A stretch of DNA of 64,000 bases from Bacteroides sp. (GCF_030151085.1 NZ_JASLER010000081.1:1-64000); one strand, 5' to 3'; positions 18,375 through 28,335 are shown, counted from the first letter of the stretch. The notes: generated from the sequence alone by a model not told the origin. Program-made: numbers and translations.

Positions 18375-19805
18375 ATGAAGAAGAACCTATTATCAGTATT
18401 TGTACTGATGTGTTTGATGCTGGGACTTTTTGCGTGCCAGCCCAAAAAGGAAGCTGTTAAAGAGTTCCCTATGTTTTGGACGTGGCTTGATTATCGTCCC
18501 GGTATGAATTTCGATTCTATTTGTCAGGTAATGAACGATATCGGTATGGATGGAATCATGCTGAATGCGCCTACTCCCGACGATTATCGGGTTGCCATAC
18601 CTATCGCCCACAAACATGGCATTGAAGTCTATGCCTGGCTTTGGACAATGAACCTGGAACACGATCGTGATCGAATTCTGAAAGAACACCCCGATTGGTT
18701 CAGCGTAAACCGTAATGGCAAGAGTCTGGTGGATACAACGGCATACGTGGGATATTATAAATTCCTTTGTCCTGCTTTGCCCGAAGTACGTGAGTTTATC
18801 AAGGATAAGATCAAAGCCTATTGCGAGGTGGAAGGTCTGAACGGAATCGCTATCGACTACCATCGCTTTGTCGATGTAGTGCTGCCTACTACCTTGTGGC
18901 CTAATTATGGCATTGTACAAGACCGTGAATATCCGGCATGGGATTATGGTTATCATCCTGAAATGATCAAGAAGTTCCAGGCAGAATACGGCTATGATCC
19001 GCGCGAACAAGAAGATCCTTCTCTCGATGTGAAATGGCGTCAGTTCCGTTGCGACCAGATTTCAGAGGTGGCAAATATGATTGCTGAGACTGTGCATTCA
19101 TACGGCAAGACCATGGCAGCTTCTCCATTCCCTACACCGAAGATGGCTTCACGTATGGTACGCCAGGACTGGGGTAATTGGAACCTGGACATCGTATTCC
19201 CCATGGTTTACCATACTTTCTATACAGGAGATGTAAGCTTCATTTCCGATTGTACGGTTGAAAATGCACGCGACAAGAATGATATGACTACTCTTTATTG
19301 TGGTATGACTGCTACCGATGGCCCGAAGATGTTCGAGTGTATGGATGCAGCATTCAATAGTGGAGCACAAGGTATCGCCGTATTTACGATGTTAGGTCTT
19401 CGTTCTCCCGAAGTAAGACAACAATTTAAGGCTTATACGGATAGCATGCGAACAGTGCGTGCTGCCAATGGCGGTGTCATAAAAGCAACCTACCCGAAAG
19501 TTGCGGAGATTGATCCTTTCAAGCACGAAGGCATTATGCAGCTGATACAAGAACGTATGCAGCAGATTATAGCTAAAGCTGCCGGTAAAGAAGAACTCGC
19601 ACCGCTTTCTTTGGGTGAATATAAGGAGGTGGATTCTTATGATGCAACCCGTTGCTATCAAGTGGTAGATGATAATAGCAAGACGACTTTTGACGTCACT
19701 TTCTATCTTTACGGAGATGTAGTATCCGGATGGGATGTTGTGGCAGCCGATCAAGCTTCAACGAAAAATAATAAGTTGGCGTATAATGCAATGTTGTATG
19801 AATAA
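18375..19805 (+). CDS. GHL10-type putative glycoside hydrolase lipoprotein
   Basis: Lipoprotein (Cys21 in LFAC) with a TIM-barrel-like domain of the family called glycosyl hydrolase-like 10. Visible landmarks are the strand MFWTWLDYRPG near residue 35, GIEVYAWLWTMNLEHD, GIAIDYHRF with a possible catalytic acid, the strand DIVFPMVYHTFY and GIAVFTMLGLRSPEV. The last 90 residues form a separate small domain. Not a recognised CAZy family with known chemistry, so the substrate is unknown. It overlaps the following gene by 8 bp, showing translational coupling in the GH9 operon. Confidence 0.7.
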   Translation: MKKNLLSVFVLMCLMLGLFACQPKKEAVKEFPMFWTWLDYRPGMNFDSICQVMNDIGMDGIMLNAPTPDDYRVAIPIAHKHGIEVYAWLWTMNLEHDRDRILKEHPDWFSVNRNGKSLVDTTAYVGYYKFLCPALPEVREFIKDKIKAYCEVEGLNGIAIDYHRFVDVVLPTTLWPNYGIVQDREYPAWDYGYHPEMIKKFQAEYGYDPREQEDPSLDVKWRQFRCDQISEVANMIAETVHSYGKTMAASPFPTPKMASRMVRQDWGNWNLDIVFPMVYHTFYTGDVSFISDCTVENARDKNDMTTLYCGMTATDGPKMFECMDAAFNSGAQGIAVFTMLGLRSPEVRQQFKAYTDSMRTVRAANGGVIKATYPKVAEIDPFKHEGIMQLIQERMQQIIAKAAGKEELAPLSLGEYKEVDSYDATRCYQVVDDNSKTTFDVTFYLYGDVVSGWDVVAADQASTKNNKLAYNAMLYE

Positions 19806-20520
19806 GTTTTTTCTGTTCTTTGTCTTTCTTATAATAGGACTGCCTTGTAGTAATGCTCAGGAGACAAAGAGCTTAGTTATAAAGAAAATAGTGTGTACAG
19901 CTTCACCGGAAGGTGAGGCTGTGCCTGCATTGCTGGATGCAAACAACATAGCGTTTCATCCTATTGATGTAGTGAATTGGAAAGAATATCCGTACAAACC
20001 GGAAGTCAGTTTCCGAATAGCGCATACGGGTAAAGAAATTCTGCTCCACTACAAAGTAAAAGAAGCCAGTATACGTGCCGTTGCCGACAAAGATAACGGA
20101 CGTGTATGGGAAGATGCTTGTGTAGAGTTCTTCGTCTCTCCGGATGGTGACAACTCTTACTATAACTTTGAGTGCAATTGTATTGGTAATCTGTTAATTC
20201 AAGGAGGTGTAGTGAACGAGCCTCGCCCGATGGCCAGCCCGGAAGTATTGGCTATGGTGAAGCGTTGGAGTTCATTAGGCAATAAACCTTTTGAAGAACG
20301 TATCGGTGAATGTAGTTGGGAGTTAACCATGGTCATTCCTGTTACTGCTTTCTTCAAGCATTCGTTGAACTCATTCAATGGGAAAAAGATGAAAGGGAAC
20401 TTCTATAAATGTGGTGATAAACTGCAAACGCCTCATTTCCTTTCTTGGAGTCCCATTAACTTGGAGCGACCTATGTTCCATTGTCCCGGTTTCTTTGGGA
20501 TGTTGACTTTTGAAGAATAA
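19798..20520 (+). CDS. CBM9-like carbohydrate-binding secreted protein
   Basis: Secreted protein of 240 residues, predicted to be one family-9-like carbohydrate-binding fold without a catalytic module. The start at 19798 was chosen because it gives a signal peptide ending CSNAQ and overlaps the upstream stop codon (ATGAATAA); longer versions reach back into the previous gene. Landmarks are EVSFRIAHTGKEILLHYKVKE, the typical CBM9-like VWEDACVEFFVSPDGDNSYYNFECNCIGN, and the closing FHCPGFFGMLTFEE. Last gene of the GH9 operon; it may hold the glycan product. Confidence 0.75.
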   Translation: MNKFFLFFVFLIIGLPCSNAQETKSLVIKKIVCTASPEGEAVPALLDANNIAFHPIDVVNWKEYPYKPEVSFRIAHTGKEILLHYKVKEASIRAVADKDNGRVWEDACVEFFVSPDGDNSYYNFECNCIGNLLIQGGVVNEPRPMASPEVLAMVKRWSSLGNKPFEERIGECSWELTMVIPVTAFFKHSLNSFNGKKMKGNFYKCGDKLQTPHFLSWSPINLERPMFHCPGFFGMLTFEE

Positions 20521-20572
20521 AGCAATTGCATACTTATTGAGTTGATTACTGCTGGATTATGCGTTTTTTTCA

Positions 20573-20580
20573 TACCTTTG
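20573..20580 (+). promoter_or_regulatory. Putative -7 promoter box for prfB
   Basis: TACCTTTG matches the Bacteroides -7 consensus TAnnTTTG and lies 49 bp before the prfB start. No good TTTG -33 box is visible at 19-21 bp upstream, so the call rests on one element. Confidence 0.5.
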
Positions 20581-20628
20581 CAACTCGAAATTTCAAAGAG
20601 TATATTTATAAAAACCGTAATTTGACGT

Positions 20629-21744
20629 ATGATTACCGTTGAACAACTGAAAGATATTAAAGAACGTACCGAGGCGCTGAACCGCTATCTGGACATCGAA
20701 GGAAAGAAAATACAGGTAGAAGAAGAACAACTTCGCACCCAGGCTCCCGGCTTTTGGGACGATCAGAAAGTTGCCGAAGCTCAGATGAAGAAAGTAAAGG
20801 GTTTGCAGCAATGGATTGCCGGCTATAATGAAGTGAAAACATTGGCGGATGAGCTGGAACTGGCTTTCGACTTTTATAAAGACGAACTGGTAACTGAAGA
20901 AGAAGTGGATGATACTTTTGCCAAAGCTTCTGCTGCTGTCGAAGCGCTCGAACTCAAGAACATGCTTCGGGATGAAGCCGACCAGATGGACTGCGTCTTG
21001 AAAATCAATTCCGGTGCTGGTGGCACGGAAAGTCAGGACTGGGCAAATATGCTGATGCGTATGTATCTGCGTTATGCAGAAACACATGGTTACAAAGCAG
21101 TCATCTCCAACTTACAGGAAGGAGACGAGGCCGGTATCAAAACTTGTACCATCGAAATGTCCGGTGATTACGTATATGGTTATCTGAAAGGCGAGAATGG
21201 AGTACACCGTTTGGTGCGTGTATCTCCTTATAATGCCCAAGGTAAGCGTATGACTTCTTTTGCTTCTGTATTCGTCACTCCTTTGGTTGATGATACTATC
21301 GAAGTAGATATCAAAGTTGCCAATATCTCATGGGACACTTTCCGTTCCAGTGGAGCCGGTGGTCAGAATGTAAATAAGGTAGAATCCGGTGTACGTTTGC
21401 GCTATCAGTTCAAAGACCCTTATACGGGTGAAGAAGAAGAAATCTTGGTTGAGAACACCGAAACACGCGACCAACCCAAGAACCGCGAGAATGCAATGCG
21501 CCAATTACGCTCTATCTTATACGACAAGGAGCTTCAACATCGTATGGCCGAACAGGCTAAAGTAGAAGCCAATAAGAAGAAGATTGAATGGGGCTCGCAG
21601 ATACGAAGCTACGTATTTGACGACCGTCGCGTAAAAGACCACCGTACTAACTACCAGACTAGTGACGTGAATGGCGTCATGGATGGTAAGATAGATGAGT
21701 TCGTAAAAGCATACTTGATGGAGTTTGCCGGAAACGGTGAATAA
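20629..21744 (+). CDS. prfB: Peptide chain release factor 2 (RF2), no frameshift site
   Basis: RF2 recognises UGA/UAA stop codons and triggers peptidyl-tRNA hydrolysis. The GGQ catalytic tripeptide is at 244-246 (SGAGGQNVNKVES). The tripeptide anticodon region reads SPY (199-201) in VRVSPYNAQGKR, where E. coli RF2 has SPF. The gene is one continuous frame of 371 codons. Around codons 19-23 (NRYLD) the sequence CTGGAC replaces the CTTTGAC slippery/stop site used for autoregulatory +1 frameshifting in many bacteria. It has its own promoter and terminator between two glycan loci. Confidence 0.96.
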   Translation: MITVEQLKDIKERTEALNRYLDIEGKKIQVEEEQLRTQAPGFWDDQKVAEAQMKKVKGLQQWIAGYNEVKTLADELELAFDFYKDELVTEEEVDDTFAKASAAVEALELKNMLRDEADQMDCVLKINSGAGGTESQDWANMLMRMYLRYAETHGYKAVISNLQEGDEAGIKTCTIEMSGDYVYGYLKGENGVHRLVRVSPYNAQGKRMTSFASVFVTPLVDDTIEVDIKVANISWDTFRSSGAGGQNVNKVESGVRLRYQFKDPYTGEEEEILVENTETRDQPKNRENAMRQLRSILYDKELQHRMAEQAKVEANKKKIEWGSQIRSYVFDDRRVKDHRTNYQTSDVNGVMDGKIDEFVKAYLMEFAGNGE

Positions 21745-21793
21745 CCGATTAACTATACTGGGTATATCTGACTGCATATAGAATAAAACAATG

Positions 21794-21826
21794 TGCCGGA
21801 ACTGGATTCAGTTTCCGGCATTTTTT
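21794..21826 (+). terminator. Rho-independent terminator after prfB
   Basis: TGCCGGAACTG (21794-21804) pairs with CAGTTTCCGGCA (21809-21820) with one bulged base, followed by six T. The downstream arm overlaps the stop codon of the convergent regulator gene (21808-21810). Confidence 0.88.
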
Positions 21827-24800
21827 GTATTCTCCTCCATGTTCTTTATGAACTCTGTCGGTAGCATTCCAAATTGTTTTTGGAAGCATTTGGCAAAATA
21901 GGAAGAAGAACTAAACCCTACAAGGAAACCAATTTCGGTTATTCTGTACTCTCCCTCTATCATCATCTTGCAGGCTTTCTTCAACCGGGTGATTTTAATG
22001 AAATCGTTTGGAGTCATATCTATGATACCCTTGATTTTCGTAAACACGGAAGTACGGCTCATATTTAGCTGCTGTGCTAGAGTATTTACAGAGAACTCAG
22101 AGTTTTCAATGTTATTCAGGATAATCTCGGTACACTTGTTCATAAATTCCTCGTCCAATCGATTGTGCACTGCGGAGCGTATGTCGGACAACGGAGTGGA
22201 AGCGTACGTTTTCTGAACACTTTCTCTTTTTCTGAACAGATTCCGTAGCTGTGCTTTTAGGTGGAAAGGTGAGAAAGGTTTGTCAATATAGGCATCAGCC
22301 CCGGCTTCCAAACCTTGAATCTTGCTTTCGGTATCAGTCTTTGCGGTAAGCAGTATAACTGGTATATGGGAAATATTGATGTTGCTCTTTATCTTTTCAC
22401 AAAGCTCGAAGCCGTTCATGTCTTCCATCATTACATCGCTGATAACGAGGTCTATCTTGTTCTTTTCCAGTATCTGCACAGCTTCTTCTCCGCTTAGTGC
22501 TGAAATGACGAAATACTCTTCAGAGAGAATCTTAGAGAGGAAGTCCAGTATTTCCGGGTTGTCATCTACCACCATGACTGCATACTGTTTCTTTATCGGT
22601 TCATTGGTTTCTTCTTCGTTGATGACATCTTCCATACAGGTGTCCGCAAGTACTATGTCTTCTACTTTTCTTTTACTTTGTAGACCTTCATTGACTGGCA
22701 TTACTTTGGGCAGATAGACAGAGATGGATACGCCGCTCTTGCCATCTTCCCGGTCAGAAGCCACTATTCTACCATTCATGAGCTGCACGAGCGAACGTGT
22801 CATGTGCAAACCTATTCCGATGCCCAGTTTATTGATTTCCTTGTTGCTCTTTACTTGGTAGAAAGCATCAAATATCTTGTTCTTATCTGTATCTGTAATA
22901 CCTATGCCATCATCAGTGATATTAAGTATTACTTCTGTGTCATTCTCTTCGGCAGTTATTGTGATAGAACTCTTGGCATATTTCATTGCGTTACTCACCA
23001 AGTTGCTGACTATTTTCATGAGTGCCTCTTCGTCGGTAATTATCATCATCTCTTGGTTTAAAGAAGAGGTGTCAAGGTTGATCTCCTTTTGCTTGGCGGT
23101 CAATTCGAAGATACCGGTGACTTTGGCTATAATTTCTTTCATCCGATAGGAGTCGTAAGACAACTTATAGGCGCCCGAATCTACCTTTCTGAAATCTAAC
23201 AATTGATTTACCAGTACATAGAGCCGTTTGTAGTTCTGCTCGATGATGCCCAGATATTCACCATAAACATTGTTGATGCTGGCTGTGTTCATGAGATATT
23301 CCAGCGGGCCGATGATGAGGCTCAGCGGAGTGCGTATTTCGTGGGCAATATTGGTGAAGAACTCTATCTTGGAGTCATAGAGTTCTTTCTCTTTTTCATC
23401 ATTCAGGCTTTTGATGTGTTCTCGTTGTCGCTTTTCCGAGCGCTTGATGTAGTATCGGACACTCAGAAAGATAATGATGATGCAGAGAACAATGTATATA
23501 AGAAAAGCAACCTGTGACTCGAAGAAAGGTGGGAGCACTTTGATCTTCAAACGTACTTCGTTCGTACTCCATATCTTATCACTGTTGGTGCCTTTTATTC
23601 GAAGGGTATATTCACCCGGTTGCAGATTAGAATAGGACAGATGGTTGTTATTGCCTTTGGTGAATTGCCATTCATTGTCCAGGCCTTCGAGCATGTACTG
23701 GTAATAATTCTCTTTAGGTGCGATGTAGCTCAGGGCTGCAAAGTCAAAACCAATCATTGATTGGTTGTGTTCAAGAGTGATTTCCCGTGTATAGCCTATG
23801 GCTTGCATTAAAGGAGAGTTCTCTGTATTAACCGATATTTCTTTACCCAGAATAGTCATTCCGGTCAGAATGACAGGAGGATTATAGCCATTCTCTCTCA
23901 GGCTTTGCGGAGAAAAAGAGCAAAACCCATCTGTCGATCCAAAGAAGAATCTCCCGTCTGAGGCTTCGATACCTGAATCGGGAGTAAACTGTTCATTGTA
24001 CAATCCGTTTGACTTGGAATAGACCTTCAGGTGTTTTGTATCGGGGTTGTAAACTACCAAGCCTTTGTTGGTGGCAATCCATAATACATCACCTTTGGGG
24101 ATGATGGAGGTGATAATCTGGTTAGGGAGCTCAAGGTTGTCGTATCTTGTGAAGTCGTTGGTAGCTTCGTTATATTTACATAGTCCTTGTCCGTGAGTAC
24201 CTATCCATAAATTCTTCCGGCTGTCAATGGCAAGGGTGGTTATCACGTTTTTGGTTAAAGAATTGGGGCTGCCGGTATGCTGGTATGATTCTATTTTCTT
24301 CGTTTTTATATTGTAGGCCAATAATCCGTTGGTACTGGTTCCTATCCAGATAGTTCCGTTATTGTCTTCGATGATGCAAGATACCCGCCCGCTGAAAGAG
24401 GCGATTCTGATGAAGGCTTTCTGAGATGCATCGTAATAGCAGACGCCATTGGAGGTGCCAATATAAATGAGTCCGTTACTGGCTTTATAGAGTTCGAATA
24501 CGCGTGAAGAGGGAAGGCTGGTCTTGTCAGCAGGGTTGTGGAGGAAAGTTTCAACTTTTCCTGTCTTTAAGTCGAATACTTCCAGGCCTCTTTCGTAGGT
24601 GGCTGCAAATAACTTGTCTCCGTCCAATAGAAGGTCGTGTATGCAGTAATAAGTGGAGCCTATATCAGCAGCACTTCTGAAAGCACTGATTGCTTGGGTT
24701 TTTGCATTAAAGCGGAAGATTCCATTATCATCGGTGCCAATCCAGTAATTGCTGTCTTTGTCTTCGCGCACCACGTTGATCACTTTGCCGGCAAGGCTGC

Positions 24801-25875
24801 CGGGAGTGGGTGAGCAACTGTAGTATTCAAAGTTGTTTTGAAAGGAGGAGTAGAACTTGATACCGTCGAAATAGGAGCCCAGCCAAAGGCTTTCTTCCTT
24901 GTCGATATACAGGGCATAGATAAACTTGTTGACTCCGGTTCTTATCTTTAGTTGCGGATTATTCGAAGACATTACTTCTCCTGTTCCCGTTTTGAAAATA
25001 CCTACTCCATTGTCCGATGCGACGAGAAGTTCACCGGGGCGATATTCTTTGATATCATGGATGTGATATAGTAGGTTATTGGCGCTCTTGTCCTGAAAGT
25101 TAGTGAAAGTTTCGGTGGAAGGATTGAACAGGTCTATTCCGTTTTGGAAAGTACCTATCCAGAGGTTCCCGTACGAGTCTTCGAATATGCTTTGAATGGA
25201 ATTATCCGAAACACTCTGTGGAGTCTTTCCTTTTTGGTAAGTTTTGAATTTATTATTCTTTATGTCGTAGCGGCATAGACCTTCCGAATAGGTTCCAATC
25301 CACAGGTTCTGTTTGCTGTCCAGTTGCAGGGTCATGATAACATCTTGGGGGATGCAGTTCGTTTGACCGGGGATGTTGCGGTATGCTTGAAGCTTTGTTT
25401 TACTTCCGGGTGAAAAGCGGTATAAGCCTTTTCCGTTTGTGGCGATCCATACATTGTGGTCGTTGTCCTCTATCATGTCGGTGACATACGACTGTATGGT
25501 TTCTCCTGTCTCCGTTTTGGCTTCAAAGGGAATGAATGTATCTGTTTTTGAGTCATAGATTACGATTCCGTTGTCCAGCCCGATCCACATCCGACCTCTG
25601 TAGTCGATAAATATCTTTTTCACACTATTGCTGGTGGTGGCATCAATGTACTTGGATAGATAGTAGTTCTTGAAGCGGATTCCGTCGAAGCGGCTCAACC
25701 CGTCGTCGGTGCCGAACCATAGGAAACCGCAGGAGTCTTGCAGAATGCTGTAAACCCTGTTGGCTGCCAAGCCGTCGTCCATGGTGTATGCGGTGGAGAA
25801 GATGCGCTGTGCATTCAATGTAAAGCACCAGATGCATAACAATTGTATGACTACAAAAAGGATGAGTTTCTTCAT
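21808..25875 (-). CDS. Hybrid two-component system sensor/regulator (HTCS) of the GH20-SusC locus
   Basis: One-protein two-component system spanning the inner membrane. The start at 25875 was chosen because MKKLILFVVIQLLCIWCFTLNA is a good signal peptide directly followed by the sensor; the frame is open further to 26064. In the 1355 residues I see repeated two-bladed-propeller units (such as GFLWFGTDDGLSRFDG and NLWIGTFQNGIDLF), a Y_Y_Y domain at about 715-775, a membrane segment at about 788-808, a HisKA domain with His845 in HEIRTP, a HATPase domain, a receiver with Asp1147 (LVISDVMM), and a C-terminal AraC-type HTH at about 1250-1350. It is divergent from GH20, and an identical operator recurs at three promoters of the locus, so it is the obvious candidate activator. 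Confidence 0.93.
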   Translation of the reverse strand: MKKLILFVVIQLLCIWCFTLNAQRIFSTAYTMDDGLAANRVYSILQDSCGFLWFGTDDGLSRFDGIRFKNYYLSKYIDATTSNSVKKIFIDYRGRMWIGLDNGIVIYDSKTDTFIPFEAKTETGETIQSYVTDMIEDNDHNVWIATNGKGLYRFSPGSKTKLQAYRNIPGQTNCIPQDVIMTLQLDSKQNLWIGTYSEGLCRYDIKNNKFKTYQKGKTPQSVSDNSIQSIFEDSYGNLWIGTFQNGIDLFNPSTETFTNFQDKSANNLLYHIHDIKEYRPGELLVASDNGVGIFKTGTGEVMSSNNPQLKIRTGVNKFIYALYIDKEESLWLGSYFDGIKFYSSFQNNFEYYSCSPTPGSLAGKVINVVREDKDSNYWIGTDDNGIFRFNAKTQAISAFRSAADIGSTYYCIHDLLLDGDKLFAATYERGLEVFDLKTGKVETFLHNPADKTSLPSSRVFELYKASNGLIYIGTSNGVCYYDASQKAFIRIASFSGRVSCIIEDNNGTIWIGTSTNGLLAYNIKTKKIESYQHTGSPNSLTKNVITTLAIDSRKNLWIGTHGQGLCKYNEATNDFTRYDNLELPNQIITSIIPKGDVLWIATNKGLVVYNPDTKHLKVYSKSNGLYNEQFTPDSGIEASDGRFFFGSTDGFCSFSPQSLRENGYNPPVILTGMTILGKEISVNTENSPLMQAIGYTREITLEHNQSMIGFDFAALSYIAPKENYYQYMLEGLDNEWQFTKGNNNHLSYSNLQPGEYTLRIKGTNSDKIWSTNEVRLKIKVLPPFFESQVAFLIYIVLCIIIIFLSVRYYIKRSEKRQREHIKSLNDEKEKELYDSKIEFFTNIAHEIRTPLSLIIGPLEYLMNTASINNVYGEYLGIIEQNYKRLYVLVNQLLDFRKVDSGAYKLSYDSYRMKEIIAKVTGIFELTAKQKEINLDTSSLNQEMMIITDEEALMKIVSNLVSNAMKYAKSSITITAEENDTEVILNITDDGIGITDTDKNKIFDAFYQVKSNKEINKLGIGIGLHMTRSLVQLMNGRIVASDREDGKSGVSISVYLPKVMPVNEGLQSKRKVEDIVLADTCMEDVINEEETNEPIKKQYAVMVVDDNPEILDFLSKILSEEYFVISALSGEEAVQILEKNKIDLVISDVMMEDMNGFELCEKIKSNINISHIPVILLTAKTDTESKIQGLEAGADAYIDKPFSPFHLKAQLRNLFRKRESVQKTYASTPLSDIRSAVHNRLDEEFMNKCTEIILNNIENSEFSVNTLAQQLNMSRTSVFTKIKGIIDMTPNDFIKITRLKKACKMMIEGEYRITEIGFLVGFSSSSYFAKCFQKQFGMLPTEFIKNMEENTKNAGN

Positions 25876-26072
25876 GGGGTGTTGCTTGACTTTGTTCTCA
25901 AATGATTTGCCGTTGGCAATATTAGGAAGAATAAGTAGCAATAACAAACGATAAGTCATCTTTTTAGCGGCAGGAAAGAACTTTTGAAAACGAACGAAAA
26001 ATGCGTTCAAATCTAGGATAATTACAGGTGAAAATGTACTCAGGATAATAATTGGCTGTAGCATTCTTATTC

Positions 26073-26119
26073 TTTTGTACGCGATTCTCCCGGCTGTATA
26101 GTTTGCTGTGTTATTTTTG
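26073..26119 (+). promoter_or_regulatory. Candidate HTCS operator plus -7 box upstream of GH20
   Basis: TTTTGTACGCGATTC (26073-26087) is followed 39 bp from its start by TATTTTTG (26112-26119), a TAnnTTTG -7 match. The same element at the same distance occurs at 30221 and 40555. No TTTG -33 box is present; the element ends where such a box would begin, as expected for an activator-dependent promoter. A TAGATTTG box on the minus strand (26015-26008) could serve the divergent regulator gene. Confidence 0.75.
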
Positions 26120-26134
26120 CAGCTATAATCTTAA

Positions 26135-28285
26135 ATGAATACTGTAATGAAGACATCACTAATCAGTTTTATACTAGCCAGTCTGTCAATAGCTTTTTGG
26201 GGAGTGGCTCATTCCGCTACCCGGACAATTCCTGTCATTCCGCTACCAGCTCAATATGAGTGGGGGAATGGCTTCTTCCCGATAGACTCTGTATTGTTTT
26301 TCTCAGGCTTACCTCTTGCCGGAATAGAATGCGTTGTGGATGAACGTTTGTCCGATTTGGGCAAAGAAGGGTATCTGTTGGATGTTACAAGGAAAGGTAT
26401 CTCACTGAAAGCACAGTCAGAAGCCGGATTATTCTATGGCAAGGTTACATTGCGGCAGCTTTATACAAAAGAAGGCATACCTTGCATACGGATAAAAGAT
26501 ATTCCTCGCTTTGCTCACAGAGGTATCATGCTCGATGTTTCGAGGCACTTCTTTTCGAAAGAAGAAGTCAAGAAACTTATCGACCGGATGTCTTTCTATA
26601 AACTCAATCGCTTTCATTGGCATCTTACAGATGACGGAGGATGGCGTTTCGAGGTGGATGATTATCCGGAACTGACCCGGACCGCTGCTTTTCGTACCGA
26701 TCATGTATGGCAGGACTGGTGGAAGAATGGTGGTAAGTTTGCTAAAGAAAATACCCCAGGCGCTTGTGGCGGATATTATACAAAGGCAGATATAAAAGAA
26801 ATAGTGGATTATGCCTCTGAAAGGTTTATCACCATTATTCCCGAAGTTGAGTTTCCTGGACATTCAAAAGAAGTATTTGCTGCCTATCCTAACCTTTGTT
26901 GTGCGGGTAAACCTTACTCGGGAGGAACATTTTGTGTAGGCAATGAGGATACATACACTTTTATGAATAGCGTACTGAAAACGGTTATGGAACTGTTTCC
27001 GTCTGAAATAATACATATAGGAGGTGACGAAACCAATACAACTCCCTGGACTAATTGTGCCAAGTGCCAGGAGTTGATGCGACGCGAGGGCATGGCTGAT
27101 GTCCACGAACTTCATAATTACATCATCGGCAAAGCGGAAAATATTCTAAGAGCCGGAGGTCGTCGTCTGACCGGATGGGACGAAATAGCCAGTGAGAAAT
27201 TGGATAAAAGTTCTGTAGTCATGTCTTGGCAAGGCGAGCAGGCAGGAATTGACGCGGCTCGAAAAGGATATGATGTTATTCTTACCCCTCTTCATTACTT
27301 GTATCTGGATTATTTCCAATCATCTCCCGATAAAGAACCTTTAGCGCACGATGGTTATACTCCGATTGAAAAGGTTTATGCATACAATCCTGTTCCCGAT
27401 ACACTAGGTGCTGCACATCTGCCTCACTTCCTGGGCATTCAAGGCAATATATGGACAGAGTGGATAGCGAATGAAGAGCACTTGGAGTATATGGCTTTTC
27501 CGCGCACACTGGCTGTAGCCGAAGTAGCCTGGACTCCCCAGCAAATGCGCTCCTGGTCTGATTTCAGAAGCCGCTTGGCTCCTCATATCAGCCGGCTGCA
27601 ACAGGAGGGTGTTAATACCTATACTTTGTCTTCGGACGTAGAGGCTGTCATGGAAAGCGATGTAACACAGAAAATGTTGAAGGTTATCTTGAAGTGTGAG
27701 AGGGATGATGTTGATATACGTTATACGACTGACGGTAAGATTCCCACAGAACATAGCTTGCCGTACCACAAACCACTATTGCTCAAAGACTCGCTTTTAC
27801 TTAAGGCGGCAACTTTCAGAGAGGGGAAGATGCAAGGCGATGTATTCACGCAGACATACTATTATCATAAAGGTATAGGAAAGAAAGTAGAGAGCTCTTT
27901 GCGCAATGTTGCCGCAAGGATTCTTACGGATGGCTGTATTGGAGGGAAAACCTATCTGGATGGAAGTTGGGTGAACTTTTCAGGCAATCAGTATTTTACA
28001 TTGGATTTAGGTTGTGTTGAAGCGGTCCATCAAATATCAACCCGGTGGATGCAACTTCACGCAGGTGCACGGCGGAATCTGCCCCAACAGATAGAAGTAC
28101 TCTTCTCGGTCGATGGCAAAGAATATGTTTCCGGAGGAACTATCCTGAAAAAAGATTTGGAGGCATCTCCGGCATTGCAATATCAATACTATAGCTTGAA
28201 TACCTCGTTGCGTGCAAGATTTGTGCGTATCAATGTATTGGCTGGTAATGGGGGGATGTCATTGGACGAATTTGTTGTAGGCTAA
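26135..28285 (+). CDS. GH20 beta-N-acetylhexosaminidase
   Basis: Exo-beta-hexosaminidase using substrate-assisted catalysis. The Asp-Glu catalytic pair is Asp298-Glu299 in HIGGDETN. Other GH20 marks are RGIMLDVSRHFFS, NRFHWHLTDDGGWRFE and GWDEIA. An N-terminal GH20b domain precedes the barrel. After about residue 510 come a chitobiase-C-like beta domain (DIRYTTDGKIP) and a discoidin-like (F5/8 C) module to the end, which may bind sugar. Met5 (26147) may be the real start: it gives a clean signal peptide, and the -7 box ends only 15 bp before the ATG at 26135. GlcNAc- or GalNAc-containing glycans are the likely substrates. Confidence 0.93.
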   Translation: MNTVMKTSLISFILASLSIAFWGVAHSATRTIPVIPLPAQYEWGNGFFPIDSVLFFSGLPLAGIECVVDERLSDLGKEGYLLDVTRKGISLKAQSEAGLFYGKVTLRQLYTKEGIPCIRIKDIPRFAHRGIMLDVSRHFFSKEEVKKLIDRMSFYKLNRFHWHLTDDGGWRFEVDDYPELTRTAAFRTDHVWQDWWKNGGKFAKENTPGACGGYYTKADIKEIVDYASERFITIIPEVEFPGHSKEVFAAYPNLCCAGKPYSGGTFCVGNEDTYTFMNSVLKTVMELFPSEIIHIGGDETNTTPWTNCAKCQELMRREGMADVHELHNYIIGKAENILRAGGRRLTGWDEIASEKLDKSSVVMSWQGEQAGIDAARKGYDVILTPLHYLYLDYFQSSPDKEPLAHDGYTPIEKVYAYNPVPDTLGAAHLPHFLGIQGNIWTEWIANEEHLEYMAFPRTLAVAEVAWTPQQMRSWSDFRSRLAPHISRLQQEGVNTYTLSSDVEAVMESDVTQKMLKVILKCERDDVDIRYTTDGKIPTEHSLPYHKPLLLKDSLLLKAATFREGKMQGDVFTQTYYYHKGIGKKVESSLRNVAARILTDGCIGGKTYLDGSWVNFSGNQYFTLDLGCVEAVHQISTRWMQLHAGARRNLPQQIEVLFSVDGKEYVSGGTILKKDLEASPALQYQYYSLNTSLRARFVRINVLAGNGGMSLDEFVVG

Positions 28286-28335
28286 GAAAAGCGTAGAAAG
28301 ATATAGTATAATATTCACCTGAAATTTTTATTGTT

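Noticed and set aside
25876..26064. Longer HTCS N-terminus from 26064 or 25959
   Set aside because: The frame is open, but the signal peptide that directly precedes the sensor domain begins at 25875, and extension would run close to the divergent GH20 promoter.
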